A stretch of DNA of 41,942 nucleotides from [Limnothrix rosea] IAM M-220 (GTDB taxonomy: Bacteria; Cyanobacteriota; Cyanobacteriia; Cyanobacteriales; MRBY01). Location of the stretch: contig NZ_MRBY01000027.1 of the NCBI RefSeq assembly GCF_001904615.1, positions 1 through 41,942 on the forward strand. Reading direction: 5' to 3'. A program made the translations under genes and the position numbers. This document shows, in pieces, positions 28,031-35,480 of the stretch; position 1 is the stretch's first letter; each line of letters begins with the position of its first letter. The notes under the pieces were generated by a model. That model was not told the origin of the DNA. It did not search any database and saw only the letters and a list, made by a program, of their open reading frames with translations.

Positions 28031-28339
28031 ATGATTCCGGGAGAGTTGAAACCGCTTGAGGGTGAGATTGAACTAAATGTCGGTCGCGAAACGAAGGTTC
28101 TCTCAGTCGCAAATACCGGAGATCGCCCGATTCAAATTGGGTCTCATTTTCATTTTTTTGAAGTGAATGCTGCCCTCAGTTTTGATCGCGATGCGGCAAA
28201 GGGAATGCGCCTCAATATTCCTGCTGGCACAGCGGTGCGTTTTGAGCCGGGTGATGAAAAAGAAGTGGAATTAGTTGCCCTTGCTGGTCGCCGCCATGTC
28301 TATGGCCTCAATAATTTGACCGATGGAGCACTGGACTAG
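28031..28339 (+). CDS. ureB: Urease subunit beta
   Basis: The 102-residue product begins [20 protein letters not shown], the canonical UreB start, and contains [19 protein letters not shown] and [19 protein letters not shown]. An upstream in-frame start at 27989 would add 14 residues unlike the family, so I use 28031. UreB is the small beta-type subunit that packs with UreA and the nickel subunit UreC to hydrolyse urea to ammonia and carbon dioxide in the cytosol. ureA, ureC and the accessory genes are not in the window; scattered urease genes are known in some cyanobacteria. The stop codon is followed directly by the start of the ROK kinase gene, so the two are probably co-transcribed. Confidence 0.95.
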   Translation: MIPGELKPLEGEIELNVGRETKVLSVANTGDRPIQIGSHFHFFEVNAALSFDRDAAKGMRLNIPAGTAVRFEPGDEKEVELVALAGRRHVYGLNNLTDGALD

Positions 28340-29221
28340 ATGACGGACGTAATCGGCATTGATCTTGGCGGTACTGGCATTAAAGCGGGTCGCTTTCACG
28401 TGGACGGCTCTTGCATTGAGGAGCGCAAAATTGCCACACCCCAACCGAGCACACCAATGGCTGTGGCTGAGGCGATCGCCGAACTTGCCAATGACCTAAA
28501 TGCCGACAAAAAATGTAAGGCCATGGGTATCGGTATTCCGGGGCCAGTGGACGGTACAGCTCGCATTGCGCGGGTGGCGATTAATCTCAGCGGTTGGCAT
28601 GATGTCCCCCTCGCAGATTTGGTGGAAAAGCAAACGGGTTTGTCGGTCACCCTCAACAATGATGCCAACTGTGCAGGGCTTGGTGAAGCTTGGCTGGGGG
28701 CAGGTCGCAATCACCAAAATCTTCTACTGATCACCCTTGGTACTGGGGTCGGTGGGGCAATCATTCTCAATGGCAAATTATTTATGGGGCATTACGGTGC
28801 GGCGGGAGAGCTGGGTCTGATCACCCTAAATCCCGATGGCCCCCCCTGCAACAGCGGTAACAATGGCTCCTTTGAACAATATTGCTCGATTAATGGCATT
28901 AAAAGATTGTCCGGTCGTGAGCCAGCCCAACTCGGTCGCCTTGCCACAAAAGGAGACCCTGAGGCGATCGCCCACTGGGAACAATACGGCGCTCTACTCG
29001 GTGCGGGTTTAACCAGCCTAATTTATATTTTCACGCCAGAAATGGTGATTATCGGCGGCGGCATCAGTGCCAGTAGCGATTTCTTTTTACCCGCCACCAG
29101 AGCAGAAATCAAAAAACGGGTGCTAGCTTCCTCCCGCATCGATCTCCAACTCGTCACCGCAGAACTCGGTAACCGCGCCGGCATGGTCGGAGCCGCAAAA
29201 TTAGCCTTACAAAAACTTTAA
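28340..29221 (+). CDS. ROK-family sugar kinase (glucokinase-like)
   Basis: The 293-residue protein has the ROK layout. The phosphate-binding motif is GIDLGGTGIKAG (6-17), the catalytic base is D108 in NNDANCAG, the second ATP motif is ITLGTGVGGA (131-140), and GAAGELG (153-159) is present. The usual ROK zinc motif CxCGxxGCxE is altered to PCNSGNNGSFEQYC (169-182), with Cys only at 170 and 182. ROK kinases phosphorylate glucose, N-acetyl sugars or allose. A glucokinase role is likely for a single cyanobacterial ROK gene, but substrate is not proven. It follows ureB with no gap and ends 2 bp from the convergent two-gene island. Confidence 0.85.
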   Translation: MTDVIGIDLGGTGIKAGRFHVDGSCIEERKIATPQPSTPMAVAEAIAELANDLNADKKCKAMGIGIPGPVDGTARIARVAINLSGWHDVPLADLVEKQTGLSVTLNNDANCAGLGEAWLGAGRNHQNLLLITLGTGVGGAIILNGKLFMGHYGAAGELGLITLNPDGPPCNSGNNGSFEQYCSINGIKRLSGREPAQLGRLATKGDPEAIAHWEQYGALLGAGLTSLIYIFTPEMVIIGGGISASSDFFLPATRAEIKKRVLASSRIDLQLVTAELGNRAGMVGAAKLALQKL

Positions 29222-29223
29222 AT

Positions 29224-29916
29224 TTATTCCTCAGTCGAAAGCAATTTAACTAACTCAGCTTTTTTGAACTTGCTGTAACCAGAAAAACCGCGTTTCTTTG
29301 CCATTTTTTTAAGTTCAGTAGCATTAAAAGTCTCTAGCCAAGCACAATCTGTAATTACGTCTGGCAAAGGCTGTGGAGTAACATAAAAAACTTCTCTAAG
29401 AATATTTAGTTTCTTTCTACTACGAGTAGTAATGCCACATCCAAGTTTAGTGATATCAGAAAGATTTTCTTTCCAGTACTGAGTATAAGCCGCATCAATT
29501 TTTTCTGTGGCGGCAGCTAGATTGACACCTTTGAGAGGGTTTAGGGGACGAGTAATTAGATAGTCCAAAGCCGTCTTAATTTCGTCACGAGAAGCCACAG
29601 CTAAATCAACTTTTCCAACTAGTTCTTGGGACAAAGTTTGAGCTGCTACTTCTGTTTTCTTATCATGATCTGCAACGATGCACCATACCTTTGTTAAGCC
29701 TGCTTCTTCAGCCGCTGCAAAAACAAAACTGTTAGCAATCACTTCATAAGAATCCGAACCTGTTTGTTTAACAATTACAGGTATCCAATTTCTACCGTCA
29801 GCTTCATTAATTGCATTTGCAGCACTATTGATCAGAAAGTCATGGGATTCTGTTGGTAAATTAGTCTCTATTTCATCAAGGTATAAATGAAGAAGTGACC
29901 CAATTTCTTGTTTCAT
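29224..29916 (-). CDS. ParB-like N-terminal / Rho_N-like C-terminal protein of the nuclease-ParA island
   Basis: This 230-residue protein has two recognisable parts. Residues about 41-84 (WIPVIVKQTGSDSYEVIANS, then AAAEEAGLTKVWCIV) resemble the N-terminal ParB/Srx-fold domain, but the GERR motif that binds CTP in true ParB reads ANSFVF, so it is degenerate. Residues about 195-227 (ATELKKMAKKRGFSGYSKFK) resemble Rho_N or SAP domains that bind nucleic acid. The central region (90-190) I cannot assign. It has no HIP1 sites and AT-rich codons, unlike its neighbours. Its ATG overlaps the TAA of the upstream ATPase gene (TAATG), so the two proteins should be made together. It could be a partner, specificity or DNA/RNA-binding subunit. 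Domain calls rest on motif reading only. Confidence 0.7.
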   Translation of the reverse strand: MKQEIGSLLHLYLDEIETNLPTESHDFLINSAANAINEADGRNWIPVIVKQTGSDSYEVIANSFVFAAAEEAGLTKVWCIVADHDKKTEVAAQTLSQELVGKVDLAVASRDEIKTALDYLITRPLNPLKGVNLAAATEKIDAAYTQYWKENLSDITKLGCGITTRSRKKLNILREVFYVTPQPLPDVITDCAWLETFNATELKKMAKKRGFSGYSKFKKAELVKLLSTEE

Positions 29917-31325
29917 TAGATAAAGTATTCCCGAACTAGATTTCTATAATATTCACGAGCCTTTTTACTCGTAAAAACTGCTGGGCGACTAGAGAACGCC
30001 GCGGATGCAATATGAGCATAGCTAGGCATTACAAAAATATCAAGATTTTTTCTGGAGTTTGTATACTTTGGAAAAAAGAATTTCATCAAGTCAATTTGTT
30101 CTTCTTTTCTCGCCGCTTTTACAATTGAAAGAATTGCCTTTTGTGCCTGTTCTTTCTGAGTTGGTGTAATAGATTCACCATTAAAGAAAATCGGTAATGG
30201 AATTGGATCACCTAAATACCGAATTGAATCATGAGTATTCTCAAACTCAGCATCTCTGCGAGCTTCTCCTAAGTCAGGAAACATAGTTGTCATAGCTACG
30301 GCTGCATTTTTGAATGAGGCAATACCATTATGTTTAGATGGCATTAAAACAACATCTGATGCAGCAATTGCTTCCTCCGTAAATAAATTTCTTCCGGGCG
30401 GAGAATCTATCAGAATATAGTCATAATCATTCTTGACTTCTGTCAGTGCTTTACGTAAAAAGCTGCGATTTAGATACTTGATATACTCATTTTGTCCCGA
30501 ATGCAAATCGTCATCAACAGGTAAGATATCAAACCCATATTCTTTACCACTTTTAGTTAGTAGCCTATAACGAGAAATAACATCTTTTATATTATTGTTT
30601 TTATGATCCTGAATAAACTTGGAAAGAGTCACATTGTTAGGCTTAACTTCAAGTAAATCAGTCAGATCTTTTTGATTGGGGTCAAAATCTACAACCAAAA
30701 CTTTTTTTGCAAATCCCAATGGATTTTCTCTTTTTCCAATCGGCAAAGAAAGAATTCCTGCAAGGTTAATGACTGTTGTCGTTTTACCAACACCTCCCTT
30801 GTTGTTATATACGGCAATAGATAGTGCTTTCTCTTCGTTCTCTAAATAGTACTTAATTAATGCGATTCTTTGCTGAATATTGTCTGCTGTAAGCTTAAGA
30901 TTTTGCGTGTAAGGATAAACAACTAGACCATGTCGTCTAAACAATTGAATATTATCTCCGTTAGTAATAATGCCCCATTTTGCACTTCTTGAATGTTTAG
31001 CAGAAGAGTGCAAGTACTTCCGAATTTGATTAACTGTTTTTTTATAACTTGTACCTTGCTCCAAGTTAATATCGCGACCTTTAATCTCGATTAAAACATA
31101 TGGATTCTTTGGCGCAATTAAAAAACTATCTTCGTAACCTTTGCTGCAGCGAATGGCAAAATCTACTTTATCGCCACCTTTACCTGTCTTAAATTCTGGA
31201 TAACATTCATCATCTAAGTAACCTAAAGCACGAATGAGAGCTGGCATCAATATTTTCCCGACAACTGGCTCTTGAGCTGCGTCAGGAAGGGATAGCCATG
31301 CTTCTTTTAGGTTTAGGGTTGACAT
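29916..31325 (-). CDS. Fusion of PD-(D/E)XK nuclease-like (HsdR_N type) domain with ParA/MinD-type ATPase
   Basis: This 469-residue protein has two parts. Residues about 15-160 fit the HsdR_N-like PD-(D/E)XK fold: D55 in KVDFAI, E80-x-K82 in VLIEIKGRD, Q100-x3-Y104 in QIRKYL, and the characteristic WGIITNGDNIQLFR (117-130). Residues about 166-465 form a ParA/MinD ATPase: deviant Walker A KGGVGKTT (176-183, with both lysines), switch I-like VVDFDPNQKDLT (211-222), and Walker B YILIDSPPG (303-311). All catalytic-looking residues are present in both halves, so both may be active. ParA proteins usually act with a ParB-like partner, and the coupled downstream gene supplies a candidate. No host HIP1 sites occur. 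A defence or plasmid-derived maintenance function is inference. Confidence 0.8.
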   Translation of the reverse strand: MSTLNLKEAWLSLPDAAQEPVVGKILMPALIRALGYLDDECYPEFKTGKGGDKVDFAIRCSKGYEDSFLIAPKNPYVLIEIKGRDINLEQGTSYKKTVNQIRKYLHSSAKHSRSAKWGIITNGDNIQLFRRHGLVVYPYTQNLKLTADNIQQRIALIKYYLENEEKALSIAVYNNKGGVGKTTTVINLAGILSLPIGKRENPLGFAKKVLVVDFDPNQKDLTDLLEVKPNNVTLSKFIQDHKNNNIKDVISRYRLLTKSGKEYGFDILPVDDDLHSGQNEYIKYLNRSFLRKALTEVKNDYDYILIDSPPGRNLFTEEAIAASDVVLMPSKHNGIASFKNAAVAMTTMFPDLGEARRDAEFENTHDSIRYLGDPIPLPIFFNGESITPTQKEQAQKAILSIVKAARKEEQIDLMKFFFPKYTNSRKNLDIFVMPSYAHIASAAFSSRPAVFTSKKAREYYRNLVREYFI

Positions 31326-31450
31326 AGGTTTTGGTTATGTTTTTTGGTTTGATTAATAATCTTAGCAAGTTTTTATCAACTGAACACGAAGGAGCAGGCG
31401 GTATATTTTGTCAAGCAGCTCTCTTCTTTGGCACGGTTGTTCTTCTAGGT

Positions 31451-31490
31451 GTTTACTGATAATTGATAGATAACTGATAACTGTTCACTG
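31451..31490 (-). repeat. Heptamer tandem repeat (STRR type)
   Basis: The minus strand reads AGTGAAC, AGTTATC, AGTTATC, then a short irregular part and AGTAAAC, the same 7-bp units as at 37204-37273 but in opposite orientation. It ends 2 bp before the proB start codon and so occupies its leader. Confidence 0.8.
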
Positions 31491-31492
31491 AA

Positions 31493-32626
31493 ATGTCTCA
31501 AACAATTGTTGTAAAAATTGGCACATCGAGTCTGACCGATCCAGAAACAGGGATGCTTGCCCTTGCAACCATTGGCACATTAGTCGAAACATTAACGCGC
31601 CTAAAGCAAATGGGACACAACGTGATTCTGGTGTCTTCTGGCGCTGTGGGTGTGGGTTGTGGTCGCCTCAATCTGTCGGAACGCCCCAAGAAAATTGCCG
31701 TTAAACAAGCCGTTGCCGCCGTTGGTCAGGGCAGATTAATTCGTCTTTACGATGATCTATTTACCAGTCTGCAACAGGCGATCGCCCAAGTTTTGTTAAC
31801 GAGAAAAGACCTTGTTGATCGCACCTCCTATCTCACCGTCCAAGAAGCCCTCAATGCCATGTTGGAGCTGGGCGTAATCCCGATTGTGAATGAAAACGAT
31901 ACCGTCGCCGTCGATGAACTCAAATTTGGCGATAACGATACTTTGTCGGCTTTGGTTGCGAGCTTGGTGAATGCCGATTGGCTGGTAATTTTGACCGATG
32001 TGGATCGCCTCTATTCCGCCGATCCCCGCCACAATCCCGACGCGAAACCCATTCCCCTCGTTAGCCCGACCGAACTATCACAGCTACAAGTAGACGCAGG
32101 CTCTAGCGGTTCCCAATGGGGCACAGGCGGCATGCAAACCAAACTGACCGCCGCCAAAATTGCCACCAATGCCGGAGTCCGCACCGTCATCACCCAAGGC
32201 AAAACACCCCAGAACCTCATCAAAATTATTCAAGGCGACGATATCGGCACCCACTTCGAAGCCAACCCCCAAACCGACAATTCTCGCAAACGTTGGATCG
32301 CCTACGGACTCGTTCCCCAAGGCAAACTGTACCTCGATGACGGCGCAGCAAAAGCACTCCTCACCAAAGGAAAATCCCTCCTCGCCGCAGGCATCATCAA
32401 AACCGAAGGCAACTTTAGTGTTAATGACGCAGTAGAGTTGTGTCACAAAAATGGACAGGCGATCGCCAGAGGATTAGTCAACTACGACAGTGCGGCGATC
32501 GCCAAAATCAAAGGCAAACACTCCAAACAAATCACCGAAATTTTAGGCTACACCGGAGCCGATACCATCATTCACCGCGATAACCTCGCCTTTCTCCTCG
32601 GATCACCGGGCAATGTGGGAAAATAA
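31493..32626 (+). CDS. proB: Glutamate 5-kinase
   Basis: The 377-residue protein has an amino-acid-kinase domain (about 1-255), with KIGTSSLTD at the N terminus, [10 protein letters not shown] (about 45-54), [17 protein letters not shown] for substrate binding and GTGGMQTKL for nucleotide contacts. A C-terminal PUA domain follows (about 275-360). It phosphorylates L-glutamate to gamma-glutamyl phosphate, the first and usually proline-inhibited step of proline synthesis in the cytosol. Length and domains are typical of ProB with PUA. proA is not adjacent. No ribosome-binding site is visible because the heptamer repeat lies right against the ATG. The fibrillin gene follows 35 bp downstream and may be co-transcribed. 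Confidence 0.96.
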   Translation: MSQTIVVKIGTSSLTDPETGMLALATIGTLVETLTRLKQMGHNVILVSSGAVGVGCGRLNLSERPKKIAVKQAVAAVGQGRLIRLYDDLFTSLQQAIAQVLLTRKDLVDRTSYLTVQEALNAMLELGVIPIVNENDTVAVDELKFGDNDTLSALVASLVNADWLVILTDVDRLYSADPRHNPDAKPIPLVSPTELSQLQVDAGSSGSQWGTGGMQTKLTAAKIATNAGVRTVITQGKTPQNLIKIIQGDDIGTHFEANPQTDNSRKRWIAYGLVPQGKLYLDDGAAKALLTKGKSLLAAGIIKTEGNFSVNDAVELCHKNGQAIARGLVNYDSAAIAKIKGKHSKQITEILGYTGADTIIHRDNLAFLLGSPGNVGK

Positions 32627-32661
32627 ATAAGTATCGCTTGCTACTACAAAATGTCCGTTTA

Positions 32662-33252
32662 ATGACCCTTAAAACCGACCTGCTAGAAATCGTCGCCGGG
32701 AAAAATAGAGGACTCCTCACCACAGAAGTTGACCGTGCTAACATCCTCACCGTCATCGATCGCCTCGAAGACCAAAATCCCACCCCCAAACCCCTAGAAG
32801 CCCCCAAACTTCTAGAAGGTGACTGGCGACTTGTCTATACCACCAGCAACGGCATCCTCGGGATCAACCGTTTTCCGTTAATGCAACTCGGACAGGTTTA
32901 CCAATGTATCCGTCCAGAACAAAACAAAATTTATAACATTGCCGAAGTCGAAGGCATCCCATTTCTCGAAGGCCTAGTCCTTGTGGAAGCAAGCTTAGAA
33001 ATCGTTTCCGACAAACGTGTCAACGTCTTTTTCCATCGCTTTTTAGTCGGTTCCCAACGGCTCATGGATTACCGCTTCCCGAAAGGACTCATTGACAGTC
33101 TCATCTCCGGCAAAAAATTTCTGCCCATCGATTTCGGCATTAACAGTAAAGAAAATAACGGCTGGCTAGAAATTACCTATCTCGACGAAGACCTGCGCAT
33201 CGGTAGAGGCAATGAAGGGAGTGTTTTCGTTCTGAGTAAAGAAAAATATTGA
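32662..33252 (+). CDS. Plastid-lipid-associated (PAP/fibrillin) family protein
   Basis: Starting at the ATG at 32662 the product is 196 residues; a TTG at 32638 would add eight. It matches the PAP/fibrillin domain: the N-terminal helix LKTDLLEIVAGKNRGL, the conserved WRLVYTTSNGILG, and the lipocalin-like strand series ending with ITYLDEDLRIGRGNEGSVFV, the near-universal fibrillin C-terminal signature. In chloroplasts and cyanobacteria these proteins associate with thylakoid lipid bodies and membranes, protect photosystem II in stress, and bind hydrophobic molecules. No transmembrane or signal sequence is present. It lies downstream of proB and converges on the SRP RNA gene. Confidence 0.9.
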   Translation: MTLKTDLLEIVAGKNRGLLTTEVDRANILTVIDRLEDQNPTPKPLEAPKLLEGDWRLVYTTSNGILGINRFPLMQLGQVYQCIRPEQNKIYNIAEVEGIPFLEGLVLVEASLEIVSDKRVNVFFHRFLVGSQRLMDYRFPKGLIDSLISGKKFLPIDFGINSKENNGWLEITYLDEDLRIGRGNEGSVFVLSKEKY

Positions 33253-33298
33253 GCTGTGCGTGAATTTATCCGTGTCGAATTTCGCATTAAAAGCAAAA

Positions 33299-33392
33299 GA
33301 CCCGGAGTCCACGCCTATCCCAAGCATCCCGTATTGCTGCTACCTTCCGGTCCTGACAAGGTTTGGGCGTTGTGATCGCATGAATCCGAGCC
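33299..33392 (-). ncRNA. ffs: Signal recognition particle small RNA (4.5S type)
   Basis: The minus strand contains the hallmark SRP domain IV apical region, GTCAGGACCGGAAGGTAGCA, followed by GCAATACGGGATG, flanked by long complementary arms. The outer stem pairs GGCTCGGATTC (33382-33392) with GACTCCGGGTC (33299-33309), with wobbles. The transcript continues into a T-rich stretch (TTTTGCTTTT), consistent with termination. It pairs with Ffh for co-translational membrane targeting. Ends are set from the stem and may differ by a few bases. Confidence 0.95.
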
Positions 33393-33420
33393 GAATATGA
33401 ATATAACACAAATTCCTATT

Positions 33421-33619
33421 TTACGTGAGTTTTGCTTAAGCATGCTCGGAAGTACGACGCGGTGAATGGGAGAGCAAGAGATCGGGAGATGTTTCTATGC
33501 AAACAATCCTACTAGCTTTCAAAAAATGCAAATTTTCGTGGCTTCCCCGTGTCTCTCCCTCTCCGTGTCTCCTTTTCTCTAAAGAATTTTGGCTATATTC
33601 TTATCCATAACTGACGTTA
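33421..33619 (+). repeat. Dispersed ~200-bp repeat element, copy 4
   Basis: It begins TTACGTGAGTTTTGCTTAAG and ends CATAACTGACGTTA, with conserved blocks CTCGGAAGTACGACGC, GATCGGGAGATGTTTCTATG and TTTCAAAAAATGCAAA. It matches copy 1 in the GTGAATGGGAGAG variant. It starts only about 28 bp upstream of the SRP RNA 5' end, so it may overlap the promoter of that gene. Confidence 0.92.
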
Positions 33620-33727
33620 TTTTGTAAATGCAATCGGTGGCGATCGCCCCATGCAATGAACATCGACCTTTACTGGGAGATTCTCCTTTAAAACGATCAG
33701 ATATGATGAAGAAATCTAGAAATTCTA

Positions 33728-33783
33728 GGGCGTTAGACCTTTACCCATCGAAACCTTAGGTCTTGATCTAACGTCGTTTTTTT
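33728..33783 (+). terminator. Hairpin plus T-run in the leader of the 173-aa gene
   Basis: GCGTTAGACCT and AGGTC..TCTAACGTC form a two-part stem (CGTTAGA with TCTAACG, and inside it GACCT with AGGTC) followed by TTTTTTT. It lies 30 bp upstream of the next start codon on the same strand. It could end an upstream RNA or act as an attenuator for the downstream gene. Confidence 0.55.
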
Positions 33784-33812
33784 AAGTCTGTTTACTATTT
33801 TTTATCACCGTA

Positions 33813-34334
33813 ATGACATTGCTTAAGTCTTCATTAGCTCAGATTTGTCTCAAGGGTTTGCTCGGTAGCTTCGTTCTCCTGTCAGTCCCATATTTTGCTC
33901 CCCCTAGAGCCATGGCACAATCCGCGACAGAACAAAGTCTAAGACCAGCGATCACCAACGAAAATGACGAAACCTTTGTCAACACATTAGTTAAGACAAC
34001 ATTAGTTGCCCTAAATCAAGCTAATTTAACCGCCGATTACTCCGTCCTGCGTAGTCTTGCCTCCGAAGAATTTCAGGCGAACAATTCCGAAGAGGATCTA
34101 TTTCTTTCTTTCCAACCAATCCGGGAATATGGTGTTGATTTTGGCGGTGTTGTAGAGTTTTCACCCATATTCTCTGTGCAGCCAACCCTAGATGCAGCAA
34201 ATAATCTGCGAGTCGTTGGCTATTTTGAAACATCTCCAGTGATTGAGTTTGATTTAGTTTATCAATTGGTGAACGGTAACTTTGTGACCGATGGGCTAAC
34301 TGTCGGGATTCGCCCAACTTCCAATGAGGAATAA
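33813..34334 (+). CDS. Secreted hypothetical protein (173 aa)
   Basis: A signal peptide is clear: the hydrophobic core LLGSFVLLSV is followed by the cleavage-type sequence RAMAQS near residue 36. The mature about 138 residues have a helix with LVKTTLVALNQANLTADYSVL and then alternating strands (VGYFETSPVIEFDLVYQLVN), which recalls the NTF2-like/SnoaL type fold with a four-strand sheet. I do not know a function. It is preceded by a hairpin and T-run that may regulate its expression. There is no strong ribosome-binding site; the ATG follows TTTTTTATCACCGTA. Confidence 0.7.
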   Translation: MTLLKSSLAQICLKGLLGSFVLLSVPYFAPPRAMAQSATEQSLRPAITNENDETFVNTLVKTTLVALNQANLTADYSVLRSLASEEFQANNSEEDLFLSFQPIREYGVDFGGVVEFSPIFSVQPTLDAANNLRVVGYFETSPVIEFDLVYQLVNGNFVTDGLTVGIRPTSNEE

Positions 34335-34392
34335 TTAGCTCGAAATTGCTTTAACTTGACGCGATGCTCGGCAAAATAAATAGATTAGACGA

Positions 34393-34491
34393 ATGAACGT
34401 CATGGACTTTCGGGTAAGACTAGCTCATCTCCAACTGGCGATCGCCCATGGCGCGAGAGTAATGGCAGTAGAATGGATCGAAACTTTTTAA
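34393..34491 (+). CDS. Possible small protein (32 aa)
   Basis: In the spacer between two plus-strand genes an uninterrupted 32-codon frame starts at ATG and ends TAA. It begins MNVMDFRVRLAHLQLAIAHG and ends VEWIETF. The middle is moderately hydrophobic and helical, and HIP1 is in frame. No good ribosome-binding site precedes it. It could be chance. Confidence 0.3.
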   Translation: MNVMDFRVRLAHLQLAIAHGARVMAVEWIETF

Positions 34492-34512
34492 TTTTGTTTT
34501 AAATCTTTTTTC

Positions 34513-35469
34513 ATGCCTCAAACTGCGATCGCCAAAAAAAAGCCCGATTGGGCCGGGGAAGACTGGTTATCCCGTCTCGTCAATCTACTGATTAAGACAA
34601 AACCTCTGTACAGCCTCATGAAATATCAGGCGCGTCAAGTTTTGATCAAAACAGCGGAAAAAAATGGCATCCCTTGGCGACAGACCGTAAAGGATTTTGA
34701 CCAAGCTCAAGCAGAACAGTATTTTCAGGAAATCGCTGATCCAGAGCTGGAATATCCTAATTATTACAATGTGCCTTTCCATGCTTATGATGCGGGAAAT
34801 CTTTGCTGGAAAGCAGCAGTTGAAGCCGCCCCCGCCACAGAATCAATGGCACTGCGTGTCTGGAAAAATGAACCCCTCACACCAGACATTGCCCAAGCGA
34901 GATTGCGTAATACATTTCTTGAGGCCATGGCAGAATATTTGCCTAATGAAGTCAATGATGTTTTAGACATTGGTTGCTCTGTCGGTATCTCCACCGTTGC
35001 GCTACACGAATTCCTGAAAAGGCGATCGCCGGACGTTAAGACCATTGGTTTTGATCTATCGCCCTACATGTTAGCCGTCGCAAAAATTCGGAACCCGGAA
35101 TCTGCGATTCAATGGCAACACGGTAAAGCAGAGGCGACAAAGTTTGCGGACAATAGCTTTGATGTGATTACGCTGCAATTTGTCCTCCATGAATTACCAA
35201 ATCAGGCGACGCGGGAAATTTTCCAAGAATGTCTGCGCATTTTACGACCGGGTGGCTGTTTGGCGATCGTCGATAACAACCCCAAGTCCCCCGTTATTCA
35301 AAGTTTGCCCCCTGCGTTATTTGTATTAATGAAAAGTACAGAGCCTTGGAGTGACGAATATTACACCTTTGATGTGGAAGATAATTTAAAACAAGGTGGC
35401 TTTGATTATTTAGCGACGGTTCCCAGCGACCCCCGCCACCGCACCATCATTGCCCGTAAACCTCTTTAA
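34513..35469 (+). CDS. Class I SAM-dependent methyltransferase
   Basis: The 318-residue protein has a helical N-terminal region of about 140 residues and then a Rossmann methyltransferase domain. Motif I is VLDIGCSVGIS (150-160), motif II is TIGFDLSPYML, the motif III region is FDVITLQFVLHELP, and the post-motif is RPGGCLAIVDNNPKS. This pattern fits the UbiE/Methyltransf_11/25 group. The substrate is not evident; the HELP and DNNP signatures occur in a cyanobacterial and plastid family of unknown substrate. It is 11 bp upstream of nadE and probably co-transcribed with it. Confidence 0.85.
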   Translation: MPQTAIAKKKPDWAGEDWLSRLVNLLIKTKPLYSLMKYQARQVLIKTAEKNGIPWRQTVKDFDQAQAEQYFQEIADPELEYPNYYNVPFHAYDAGNLCWKAAVEAAPATESMALRVWKNEPLTPDIAQARLRNTFLEAMAEYLPNEVNDVLDIGCSVGISTVALHEFLKRRSPDVKTIGFDLSPYMLAVAKIRNPESAIQWQHGKAEATKFADNSFDVITLQFVLHELPNQATREIFQECLRILRPGGCLAIVDNNPKSPVIQSLPPALFVLMKSTEPWSDEYYTFDVEDNLKQGGFDYLATVPSDPRHRTIIARKPL

Positions 35470-35480
35470 ACTGTCCGAAG

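Noticed and set aside
29916-31325. Ordinary plasmid ParA partition gene
   Set aside because: The N-terminal 160-residue nuclease-like domain and the degenerate ParB partner, with no parS-like repeats visible, do not fit a standard partition locus.
9985-33655. The shared flank GGTGGCGATCGCCCCA downstream of copies 3 and 4 as part of the element
   Set aside because: The distance from the element end differs between copies and the sequence is just an extended HIP1 site, which is very common in this genome.
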